From contig JAKSZU010000032.1 in NCBI GenBank assembly GCA_026018925.1, positions 1,178,001-1,242,000 of the forward strand: a DNA stretch of 64,000 bases. The letters are read 5' to 3'. Shown one piece after another: positions 49,509 to 61,300 of the stretch. Every line of letters begins with the position of its first letter. Within the stretch, counting starts at the first letter, position 1. Source of the DNA: Tupaia tana (Eukaryota > Chordata > Mammalia > Scandentia > Tupaiidae). The position numbers and the translations under genes were made by a program. The notes beneath the pieces were generated by a model. It was not told the origin of the DNA, did not search any database, and saw nothing but the letters and a program-made list of their open reading frames with translations.

Positions 49509-52500
49509 ATAACCTAACCTGAAGCCTAAATCAAACCATAAACCTAACCCTAACCCTAGACGGACACCTGAAGCTCAACCCCAAACCTAACCTGACCCTG
49601 ACGCTTACTCCACCGGTAACACTTAACCGAAAACTAACAGTAGCCCTAAACTTACTCATTAAAACTAAGTTCAAACCTAACCTAACCTGAAGCCTAACTG
49701 AAACCATAGACCTAACCCTAACCCTAGGCAGACACCTGAAGCTCAACCCCAACCCTAACCTGACCCTGACGCTATCTCCAACCGTAACACTGAACCGAAA
49801 ATTAACAGTAGCCCTAAACTTACTCCCTCAAACTAAGTTCAAACCTAACCTAACCTGAAGCCTAAATCAAACAATAGACCTAACCCTAACCCTAGGCGGA
49901 CACCTTAAGCTTAACCTCAACCCTAACCTGACCCTGAGGTTAAATCCAACCGTAACACTGAACCGAAAACTAACAGTAGCCCTAAACTTACTCCCTCAAA
50001 CTAAGTTCAATCCTAACCTAACCTGAAGCCTAAGTGAAACCATAGTCCTAACCCTAACCCAAGGCGGACACCTTATGCTTAACCCCCACCCTAACCTAAC
50101 CCTGACACTTATTCCAACCGTAACAGTTAAACGAAAACTAACAGTAGCCCTAAACTTACTCCCTCAAACTAAGTTCAAACATAACCTAACCTGAAGCCTA
50201 AATCAAACCATACACCTAAACCTAAACCTAGGCTGACACCTTAAGCTCAACCCCAACCCTAACCTGACCCTGACGCTAACTCCAACCGTAACAGTTACCC
50301 GAAAACTAACAGTAGCCCTAAACTTACTGCCTCAAAATAAGTTCAAACCTAACATAATCTGAAGCCTAAATCAAACCATACACCTAACCCTAACCATAGG
50401 CGGACACCTGAAGTTCAAACCCAACCCTAACCTGACCCTCAGGCTATCTCCAACCGTAACACTGAACCGAAAACTAACAGTAGCCCTAAACTTACGCGTC
50501 AAACTAAGTTCAATCCTAACCTAACGTGAAGCCTAAATGAAACCATAGAAATAACCCTAACCCAAGGCGGACACCTTATGCTTAACCTCCACCCTAACCT
50601 GACCCTGACGCTTACTCCAACCATAACAGTTAAACGAAAACTAACAGTAGCCCTAAACTGTCTCCCTCAAACTAAGTTCAAACCTAACCTAACCTGAAGC
50701 CTAACTCAAACAATAGACCTAACCCTAACCCTAGGCGGACACCTTAAGCTTAACCCCAACCCTAACCTGACCCTGAGGCTAAATCCAACCGTAACACTGA
50801 TCCGAAAACTAACAGTAGCCCTAAACTTACTCCCTCAAACTAAGTTCAATCCTAACATAACCTGAAGCCTAAATGAAACCATAGACCTAACCCTAACCCT
50901 AGGCGGACACCTTATGCTTAACCCCAACCCTAACCTGACCCTGACGCTTACTCCAACCGTAACAGTTAAACGAAAACTAACAGTAGCCCTAAACTTACTC
51001 CCTCAAACTAAGTTCAAACCTAACCTAACCTGAAGCCTAAATCAAACCATACACCTAACCCTAACCCTAGGCGGACACCTTGAGCTCAACCCCAAACCTA
51101 ACCTGAACCTGACGCTTTCTCCAACCGTAACAGTTAACCGAAAACTAACAGTAGCCCTAAACTTCCTCCCTCAAACTAACTTTAAACCTAACCTAACCTG
51201 AAGCCTAAATGAAACCATAGACCTAACCCTAACCCTAGGAGGACACCTTATGGTTAACCCCCACCATAACCTGACCCTGACGCTTACTCCAACCGTAACA
51301 GTTAAACGAAAACTAACAGTAGCCCTAAACTTACTCCCTCAAACTAAGTTCAAACCTATCCTAACCTGCAGCCTAAATCAAACCATACACCTAACCCTAA
51401 CCCTAGGCGGATACCTTAAGCTCAACCCCAAACCTGACCTGACCCTGACACTTACACCAACTGTAACAGTTAACCGAAAACTAACATTAGCCCTAAACTT
51501 ACTTGCTCAAATTAAGTTCAAACCTAACCTAACCTGAAGCCTAAATCAAATATTAGACCTAACCCTAACCCTAGGCGGACACCTTATGCTTAACCCCTAC
51601 CATAACCTGACCCTGACGCTTACTCCAACTGTAACAGTTAACCGAAAACTAACAGTAGCCCTAAACTTACTCCCTGAAACTAACTTCAAACCTAACCTAA
51701 CCTGAGGCCAAAATCAAACCATACACCTAACTCTAACCCTAGGCGGACACCTTAAGCTCAACCACAACCCTAACCTGACCCAGACGCTAACTCCAACCGT
51801 AACAGTTACCCGAAAACTAACAGTAGCCCTAAACTTACACCCTCAGACTAAGTTCAAACCTAACCTAACCAGAAGACAAAATCACACCATACACCTAACC
51901 CTAACCCTAGGCGGACACCTTAAGCTCAACCCCAACCCTAACCTGACCCTCACGCTAACTCCAACCGTAACACTGAACCGAAAACTAACAGTAGCCCTAA
52001 ACTGACTCCCTCAAACTAAGTTCAAACATAACCTAACATGAAGCCTAAATCAAATCATAGACCTAACCCTAACCCTAGGCAGACACCTTATGCTTAACCC
52101 CCACCCTAACCTGACCCTGACGCTTACTCCAACTGTAAGAGTTAACCGAAAACTAACAGTAGCCCTAAACTTACTCCCTGAAACTAACTTCAAACCTAAC
52201 CTAACCTGAAGCCTAAATCAAACCACAGACCTAACCCTAACCCTAGGCAGACACCTTAAGCTCAACTCCAACCCTAACCTGACCCTGACGCTATCTCCAA
52301 CGTAACACTTAACCGAAAACTAACAGTAGCTCTAAACTTACTCACTCAAACTAAGTTCAAACGTAACCTAACCTGGAGCCTAAATCAAACCATGGACCTA
52401 ACCCTAACTCTAGGCGGACACCTCAAGCTAACCCCAACCCTAACCTGACCCTCACGCTAACTCCAACCATAATACTGAACCGAAAACAAACAGTAGCCCT

Positions 52501-53251
52501 AAACTTACTCCCTCAAACTAAGTTCAAACCTAACCTAACCTGACCCTAAATCAAACCATACACCTAACCCTAACCCTAGGCGGACACCTTAACTTCAACT
52601 CCTAACCTAACCTGACCCTGACGTTTACTCCAACTGTAACAGTTAACCGAAAACTAACAGTAGCCCTAAACTTACTCCCTCAAACTAAGTTCAAATATAA
52701 CATAACCTGAAGCCTATATCAAACCATACACCTAACCCTAACCCTAGGCGGACACCTTAAGCTCAACCTCAACCCTAACCTGGCCGTGACGCTAACTCCA
52801 ACCGTAACACTTACCCGAAAACTAACAGTAGCCCTAAACTTACTCCCTCAAACTAAGTTCAAACCTAACCTAACCTGAAGCCTAACTCAAACCACAGACC
52901 TAACCCTAACCCTAGGCGGACACCTTAAGCTTAACCCCAACCCTAACCTGACCCTCACGCTAACTCCAAACGTAACACTGAACCGAAAACTAACAGGAGC
53001 CCTAAACTTACTCCCTGAAACTAACTTCAAACCTAACCTAACCTGAAGCCCAAATCAAACCATTCAACTAAACCTAACCCTAGGCGGACACCTTAAGCTC
53101 CACCCCAACCCTAACCTGACCTCCAGCCTAACTCCAACCATATCACTGAACCGAAAACTAAGAGTAGCCCTAAACTTACTCCCTCAAACTAAGTTCAATC
53201 CTAACCTAACCTGAAGCCTAAATGAAACCGTAGACCTAACCCTAACCCTAG
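49509..53251 (+). repeat. mixed satellite block
   Basis: This block is about 22 monomers of types A and B. It includes one cassette copy (about 51358-51700), a CCTGGAGCC / CCATGG unit near 52372-52395 and a CCTCCAGCC-bearing unit at 53120. A region near 50490 has CTTACGCGTCAAAC in place of CTTACTCCCTCAAAC, a local small rearrangement. Nothing else is seen. Confidence 0.87.
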
Positions 53252-53677
53252 ACGGACACCTTATGGTTAACCTCCAACATAACCTGACCCTGACGCTTAC
53301 TCCAACCGTAACAGTTAAACGAAAACTAACAGTAGCCATAAACTTACTCCCTCAAACTAAGTTCAAACCTATCCTAACCTGAAGCCTAAATCAAACCATA
53401 CACCTAAGCCTAACCCTAGGCGGATACCTTAAGCTCAACCCCAAACCTAACCTGACCCTGACACTTACACCAACTGTAACAGTTAACCGAAAACTAAGAG
53501 TAGCCCTAAACTTACTCCCTCAAACTAAGTTCAAACCTAACCTAACCTGAAGCCTAAATCAAATCTTAGACCTAACCCTAACCCTAGGCAGACACCTTAT
53601 GCTTAACCCCCACCCTAACCTGACCCTGACGCTTACTCCAAGCGTAACAGTTAACCGAAAACTAACAGTAGCCCTAA
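53252..53677 (+). repeat. 2.5-monomer segment repeated at 59790-60215
   Basis: The offset is 6538 bp. Shared marks are TTATGGTTAACCTCCA, GTAGCCATAAAC, CCTATCCTAACC, CCTAAGCCTAACC, GGCGGATACC and AAATCTTAGACC. The match ends where CCTAAATTTAATCC replaces CCTAAACTTACTCC near 53677. Confidence 0.85.
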
Positions 53678-54590
53678 ATTTAATCCATCAAACTAACTTC
53701 AAACCTAACCTAACCTTAAGCCTAAATGAAACCATACACCTAACCCTAACCGTAGGCGGACACCTTAATCTCAACCCCAACCCTAACCTTGCCCTGACGC
53801 TAACTCCAACCATAACAGTTTCCCGAAAACTAACAGTAGCCCTAAACTTACTCCCTCAAATTAAGTTCAATCCTAACCTAACCTGAAGCCTAAATGAAAC
53901 CATAGACCTAACTCTAACCCTAGGCGGACACCTTATGCTTAACCCCCACCATATCCTGACCCTGACGCTTATTCCAACCGTAACAGTTACCCGAAAACTA
54001 ACAGTAGCCCTAAACTTACTCCCTCAAACTAACTTCAAAGCTAACCTAACCAGAAGCCAAAATCAAACCATACACCTAACCCTAACCCTAGGCGGACACC
54101 TTAAGCTCAACCCCAACCCTAACCTGACCCTCACGCTAACTCCAACCGTAACACTGAACCGAAAACTAACAGTAGCCCTAAACTTACTCCCTCAAACTAT
54201 GTTCAAACCTAACCTAACCTGAAGCCTAACTCAAACCATAGACCTAACCCTAACCCTAGGCGGACACCTGAAGCTCAACCACAGCCCTAACCTGACCCTG
54301 ACGCTATCTCCAACCGTAACACTGAACCGAAAACTAACAGTAGCCCTAAACTTACTCCCTCAAACTAATTTCAAACCTAACCTAACCTGAAGCCTATCTC
54401 AAACCACAGACCTAACCCTAACCCTAGGCGGAAACCTTAAGCTCAACCCCAACCCTAACCTGACCTCCAGGCTAACTCCAACCATATCACTGAACCGAAA
54501 ACCAAGAGTAGCCCTAAACTTACTCCCTCAAACTAAGTTCAATCCTAACCTAACCTGAAGCCTAAATGAAACCTTAGACCTAACAATAAC

Positions 54591-55108
54591 CCTAGGCGGA
54601 CACCTTATGCTTAAACCCCACCCTAACCTGACCCTGACGCTTACTCCTACCGTAACAGTTAACCGAAAACTAACAGTAGCCCTAAATTTAATTCATCAAA
54701 CTAACTTCAAACCTAACCTAACCTTAAGCCTAAATGAAACCATACACATAACCCTAACCCTTGGTGGACACCTTAATCTCAACCCCAACCCTAACCTGGC
54801 CCTGACGCTAACTCCAACCGTAACAGTTTCCGAAAACTAACAGTAGCCCTAAAATTACTCCCTCAAACTAAGTTCAATCCTAACCTAACCTGAAGCCTAA
54901 ATGAAACCATAGACCTAACCCTAACCCTAGCGGACAACTTATGCATAACCCCCAAACTAACCTGACCCTGACGCTTACTCCAACCGTAACAGTTAACCGA
55001 AAACTAACAGTAGCCCTAAACTGACTCCCTCAAACTAAGTTCAAACCTAACCTAACCTGAAGCCTAAATCAAATCATAGACCTAACCTAACCCTAGGCGG
55101 ACACCTTA
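54591..55108 (+). repeat. 3-monomer segment repeated at 55930-56447
   Basis: The offset is 1339 bp (eight monomers minus 5). Shared marks are AATTTAATTCATC (54691 against 56030), ACCTTAAGCC, TTTCCGAAAAC with a lost C, CTAGCGGACAAC with a lost G, and the shortened GACCTAACCTAACCC. Four separate small deletions are shared, so they are inherited variants and not random errors. Confidence 0.88.
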
Positions 55109-55664
55109 AGCTCAACTCCAACCCTAACCTGACCCTGAAGCTATCTCCAACCGTAACACTTAACCGAAAACTAACAGTAGCTCTAAACTTACTCACTCAA
55201 ACTAAGTTCAAACGTGACATAACCTGGAGCCTAAATCATACCATGGACCTAAACCTAACCCTAGGCGGACACCTCAAGCTAACCACAACCCTAACCTGAC
55301 CCTGACGCTAACTCCAACCATAATACTGAACCGAAAACAAAAAGTAGCCCTAAACATACTCCCTCAAACTAAGTTCAAACCTAACCTAACCTGAAGCCTA
55401 AATCAAACCATACACCTAACCCTAACCCTAGGCGGACACCTTAACTTCAACCCCTAACCTAACCTGACCCTGACGTTTACTCCAACTGTAACAGTTAGCC
55501 GAAAACTAACAGTAGCCCTAAACTTACTCCCTCAAACTAAGTTCAAACATAACATACCCTGAAGCCTAAATCAAACCATACACATAACCCTAACCCTGGG
55601 AGGACACCTTAAGCTCAACCTCAACCCTAACCTGGCCGTGACGCTAACTGCAACCGTAACACTT
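55091..55664 (+). repeat. segment repeated at 57102-57675 (12 monomers away)
   Basis: The offset is 2011 bp. Shared marks are AGCTCAACTCCAACC, ACACTTAACCG, CCTGGAGCCTAAATCATACC, ACCATGGACC, TAACTTCAACCCCTAACC and AACCTGGCCGTGA. In the downstream copy the CCTGGAGCC / CCATGG monomer occurs twice in succession (57064 and 57232, 168 bp apart). Confidence 0.85.
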
Positions 55665-57673
55665 ACCCGAAAACTAACAGTAGCCCTAAACTTACTCCAC
55701 CAAACTAAGTTCAAACCTAACCTAACCTGAAACCTAAATCAAAACATACACCTAACCCTAACCCTAGGCGGACACCTGAAGCTAAAACCCAACCCTAACC
55801 TGACCCTCACGCTAACTCCAACCGTAACACTGATCCTAAAACTAAAGTAGCCCTAAACTTACTCCCTAAAACTAAGTTCAAACCTAACCTAACCTGAAGC
55901 CTATCTCAAACCATAGACCTAACCCTAACCCTAGGCGGACACCTTATGCTTAACCCCCACCCTAACCTGACCCTGACGCTTACTCCAACCTTAACAGTTA
56001 ACCGAAAACTAACAGTAGCCCTAAATTTAATTCATCAAACTAACTTCAAACCTAACCTAACCTTAAGCCTAAATGAAACCATAAACATAACCCTAACCCT
56101 AGGCGGACACCTTAATCTCAACCCCAACCCTAACCTGGCCCTGACGCTAACTCCAACCGTAACAGTTTCCGAAAACTAACAGTAGCCCTAAAATTACTCC
56201 CTCAAACTAAGTTCAATCCTAACCTAACCTGAAGCCTAAATGAAACCATAGACCTAACCCTAACCCTAGCGGACAACCTATGCATAACCCCCAACCTAAC
56301 CTGACCCTGACGCTTACTCCAACCGTAACAGTTAACCGAAAACTAACAGTAGCCCTAAACTGACTCCCTCAAACTAAGTTCAAACCTAACCTAACCTGAA
56401 GCCTAAATCAAATCATAGACCTAACCTAACCCTAGGCGGACACCTTATGCTTAACCCACACCCTACCCTGACCCTGACGCTTACTCCAACTGTAACAGTT
56501 AAACGAAAACTAAAAGTAGCCCTAAATTTACTCCCTCAAACTAACTTCAAACCTAACCTAACCTGAAGCCTAAATCAAACCATACACCTAACCGTAACCC
56601 TAGGCAGACACCTTAATCTCAACCCCAACCCTAACCTGACCCTGACGCTAACTCCAACGGTAACATTTTCCCGAAAAATAACAGTAGCCCTAAACTTACT
56701 CCCTCAAACTAAGTTCAAACCTAACCTAACCTGAAGCCTAATTTAAACCATACACCTAACCCTAACCCTAGGCGGACACCTGAAGCTCAAATCAAACCCT
56801 AACCTGACCCTCACGCTAACTCCAACCGTAACACTGAACCTAAAACTAACAGTAGCCCTAAACTTACTCCCTAAAACTAAGTTCAAACCTAACCTAACCT
56901 GAAGCAAAACTCAAACAATAGACCTAACCCTAACCCTAGGCCGACACCTGAAGCTCAACCCCAAACCTAACCTGACCCTGAGGCTATCTCCAACCGTAAC
57001 ACTGAACCGAAAACTAACAGTAGCCCTAAACTTACTCCCTAAAACTAAGTTCAAACGTAACATAACCTGGAGCCTAAATCATACCATGGACCTAAACCTA
57101 ACCCTAGGCGGACACCTTAAGCTCAACTCCAACCCTAACCTGACCCTGACGCTATCTCCAACCGTAACACTTAACCGAAAACTAACAGTAGCTCTAAACT
57201 TACTCACTCAAACTAAGTTCAAACGTAACATAACCTGGAGCCTAAATCATACCATGGACCTAAACCTAACCCTAGGCGGACACCTCAACCTAACCCCAAC
57301 CCTAACCTGACCCTGACGCTAACTCCAACCATAATACTGAACCGAAAACAAACAGTAGCCCTAAACTTACTCCCTCAAACTAAGTTCAAACCTAACCTAA
57401 CCTGAAGCCTAAATCAAACCATACACCTAACCCTAACCCTAGGCGGACACCTTAACTTCAACCCCTAACCTAACCTGACCCTGATGTTTACTCCAACTGT
57501 AACAGTTAACCGAAAACTAACAGTAGCCCTAAACTTACTCCCTCAAACTAAGTTCAAACATAACATAACCTGAAGCCTAAATCAAACCATACACCTAACC
57601 CTAACCCGAGGAGGACACCTTAAGCTCAACCTCAACCCTAACCTGGCCGTGAAGCTAACTCCAACCGTAACAC

Positions 57674-58341
57674 TGATCCTAAAACTAAAGTAGCCCTAAA
57701 CTTACTCCCTCAAACTAAGTTCAAACCTAACCTAACCTGAAGCCTATCTCAAACCATAGACCTAACCCTAACCCTAGGCGGACACCTGAAGCTCAACCCC
57801 AACCCTAACCTGACCTGACGCTATCTCCAGCCGTAACACTGAACCGAAAACTAACAGTAGCCCTAAACTTACTCCTTCAAACTAAGTTCAAACCTAACCT
57901 AACCTGAAGCCTAACTCAAACCACAGACCTAACCCTAACCCTAGGCGGACACCTTAAGCTCAACCCCAACCCTAACCGTACCCTCATGCTAACTCCAAAC
58001 GTAACACTGATCCTAAAACTAAAGTAGCCCTAAACTTACTCCCTCAAACTAAGTTCAAACCTAACCTAACCTGAAGCCTATCTCAAACCATAGACCTAAC
58101 CCTAACCCTAGGCGGACACCTGAAGCTCAACCCCAACCCTAACCTGACCTGACGCTATCTCCAGCCGTAACACTGAACCGAAAACTAACAGTAGCCCTAA
58201 ACTTACTCCTTCAAACTAAGTTCAAACCTAACCTAACCTGAAGCCTAACTCAAACCACAGACCTAACCCTAACCCTAGGCGGACACCTTAAGCTCAACCC
58301 CAACCCTAACCGTACCCTCATGCTAACTCCAAACGTAACAC
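57674..58341 (+). repeat. tandem dimer duplication (period 334)
   Basis: TGATCCTAAAACTAAAGTAGCC occurs at 57674 and 58008, and GACCTGACGCTATCTCC about 334 bp apart in the same units. The two 334-bp copies, 57674-58007 and 58008-58341, look identical until the last monomer returns to TGAACCGAAAAC. The period is two monomers minus 2 bp because of small deletions carried in both. Confidence 0.92.
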
Positions 58342-61300
58342 TGAACCGAAAACTAACAGTAGCCCTAAACTTACTCCCTCAAACTAAGTTCAATCCTAAC
58401 CTAACCTGAATCCTAAATGAAACCATAGACCTAACCCTAACCCTAGGCAGACACCTTATGCTTAACCCCCACCCTAACCTGACCCTGACGCTTACTCCAA
58501 CCGTAACAGTTAAACGAAAACTAACAGTAGCCCTAAACTTACTCCCTCAAACTAAGTTCAAACCTAACCTAACCTGAAGCCTAAATCAAACCATACACCT
58601 AACCCTAACCCTAGGCGGACACCTTAAGCTCAACCCCAAACCTAACCTGACCCTGGCGCTTACTCCAACCGTAACAGTCCTCCGAAAACTAACAGTAGCC
58701 ATAAACTGACTCCCTCAAACTAAGTTCAAACCTAACCTAACCTGAAGCCTAACTCAAACCATAGACCTAACCCTAACCCTAGGCGGACACCTGAAACTCA
58801 ACCACAACCCTAACCAGACCCTGACGCTATCTCCAACCGTAACACTGAACCGAGAACTAACAGTAGCCCTAAACTTACTCCCTCAAACTAAGTTCAAACC
58901 TAACCTAACCTGAAGCCTAACTCAAACAATAGACCTAACCCTAACCCTAGGCGGACACCTTAAGCTTAACCTCAACCCTAACCTGACCCTGAGGCTAAAT
59001 CCAACCGGAACACTGAACCAAAAACTAACAGTAGCCCTAAACTTACTCCCTCAAACTAAGTTCAATCTTAACCTAACTTAAGCCTAAATGAAACCATAGA
59101 CCTATCCCTAACCCTGGGCGGACACCTTATGCTTAACCCCCACCCTAACCTAACCCTGACGCTTATTCCAACCGTAACACTTAAACGAAAACTAACAGTA
59201 GCCCTAAACTTACTCCCTCAAACTAAGTTCAAACCTAACCTAACCTGAAGCCTAAATCAAAACATACACCTAACCCTAACCCTAGGCGGACATGTTAAGC
59301 TCAACCCGAAACCTAACCTGGCCCTGACGCTAACTCCAACAGTAACAGTTACCCGAAAACTAACAGTTGCCCTAAACTTACTCCCTCAAACTAAGTTCAA
59401 ACCTAACCTAACCTGAAGCCTAACTCAAACCATAGACTTAACCCTAACCGTAGGAGGACACCTGAAGCTCAACCACAACCCTAACCTGACCCTGACGCTA
59501 TCTCCAACCGTAACACTTAACCGAAAACTAACAGTAGCCCTAAACTTACTCCGTCAAATTAAGTTTAAACCTAACCTAACCTGAAGCCTAACTTAAACCA
59601 CAGACCTAACCCTAACCCTAGGCGGACACCTTAAGCTCAACCCAGAACCTAACCTGACCGTCACGCTAACACCAACCGTAACACTGAACCGAAAACTAAC
59701 AGTAGCCCTAAACTTACTCCCTCAAACTAAGTTCAAACCTAACCTAACCTGAAGCCTAACTCAAACAATAGACCTAACCCTAACCCTAGGCGGACACCTT
59801 ATGGTTAACCTCCACCATAACCTGACCCTGACGCTTACTCCAACCGTAACAGTTAAACGAAAACTAACAGTAGCCATAAACTTACTCCCTCAAACTAAGT
59901 TCAAACCTATCCTAACCTGAAGCCTAAATCAAACCATACACCTAAGCCTAACCCTAGGCGGATACCTTAAGCTCAACCATAAACCTAACCTGACCCTGAC
60001 ACTTACACCAACTGTAACAGTTAACCGAAAACTAACAATAGCCCTAAACTTACTCCCTCAAACTAAGTTCAAACCTAACCTAACCTGAAGCCTAAATCAA
60101 ATCTTAGACCTAACCCTAACCCTAGGCGGACACCTTATGCTTAACCCCCACCCTAACCTGACCCTGACGCTTACTCCAACCGTAACAGTTAACCGAAAAC
60201 TAACAGTAGCCCTAAACTTACTCCCTGAAACTAACTTCAAACCTAACCTAACCTGAAGCCCAAATCAAACCATACACCTAACCCTAACCCTAGGCGGACA
60301 CCTTAAGCTCAACCCCAACCCTAACTTGACCCTGACGCTAACTCCAACCGTAACAGTTACCCGAAAACTAACAGTAGCCCTAAACTTACTCCCTCAAACT
60401 AAGTTCAAAGAAAACCTAACCAGAAGCCAAAATCAAACCATACACCTAACACTAACCCTAGGCAGAAACCTTAAGCTCAACCGCAACCCTAACCTGACCC
60501 TCACGCTAACTCCAACCGTAACACTGAACCGAAAACTAACAGTAGCCCTAAACTTACTCCCTCAAACTAAGTTCAAACCTAACCTAACCTGAAGCCTATC
60601 TCAAACCACAGACCTAACCCTAACACTAGGCGGATACCTTAAGCTCAATCCCAACCCTAACCTGACCACCAGGGTAACTCCAACCGTAACATTTACCCGA
60701 AAACTAACAGTAGCCCTAAACTTACTCCCTCAAACTAAGTTCAAACCAAACCTAACCAGAAGCCAAAATAAACCATACACCTAACCCTAACCCTAGGCGG
60801 ACACCTTAAGTTCAACCAGAACCCTAACCTGACCCTCACGCAACGCCAACCGTAACACTGAACCGAAAACTAAAAGTACCCCTAAACTTACTCCCTCAAA
60901 CTAAGGTCAAACCTAAGCTAACCTGAAGCCTAACTGAAACCGCAGACCTAACCCTAACCCTTGGCGGACACCTTAAGATTAACCCCAACCCTAACCTGAC
61001 CCTGAGGCTAAATCCAACCATATGAGTTAACCGAAAACTAACAGTAGCCCTAAACTTACTCCCTCAAACTAAGTTCAAACCTAACCTAACCTGAAGACTA
61101 ACTCAAACCATAGACCTAAGCCTAACCCTAGGCGGACACCTTATGCTTAACCCCCATCCTAACCTGACCCTGACGCTTACACCAACTGTAACAGTTAACC
61201 GAAAACTAACAGTAGCCCTAAACTGATTCCCTCAAACTAACTTCAAACCTAACCTAACCTGAAGCCTAAATCTAACCATACACCTAACCCTAACCCTAGG

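Noticed and set aside
53599-54222. Possible beta-solenoid or repeat protein, suggested by alternating Leu/Thr residues with a 56-residue period
   Set aside because: The 56-residue period is 168 bp divided by 3. Nearby monomers carry 1-bp deletions and stops in this frame, which a maintained repeat protein would not tolerate.
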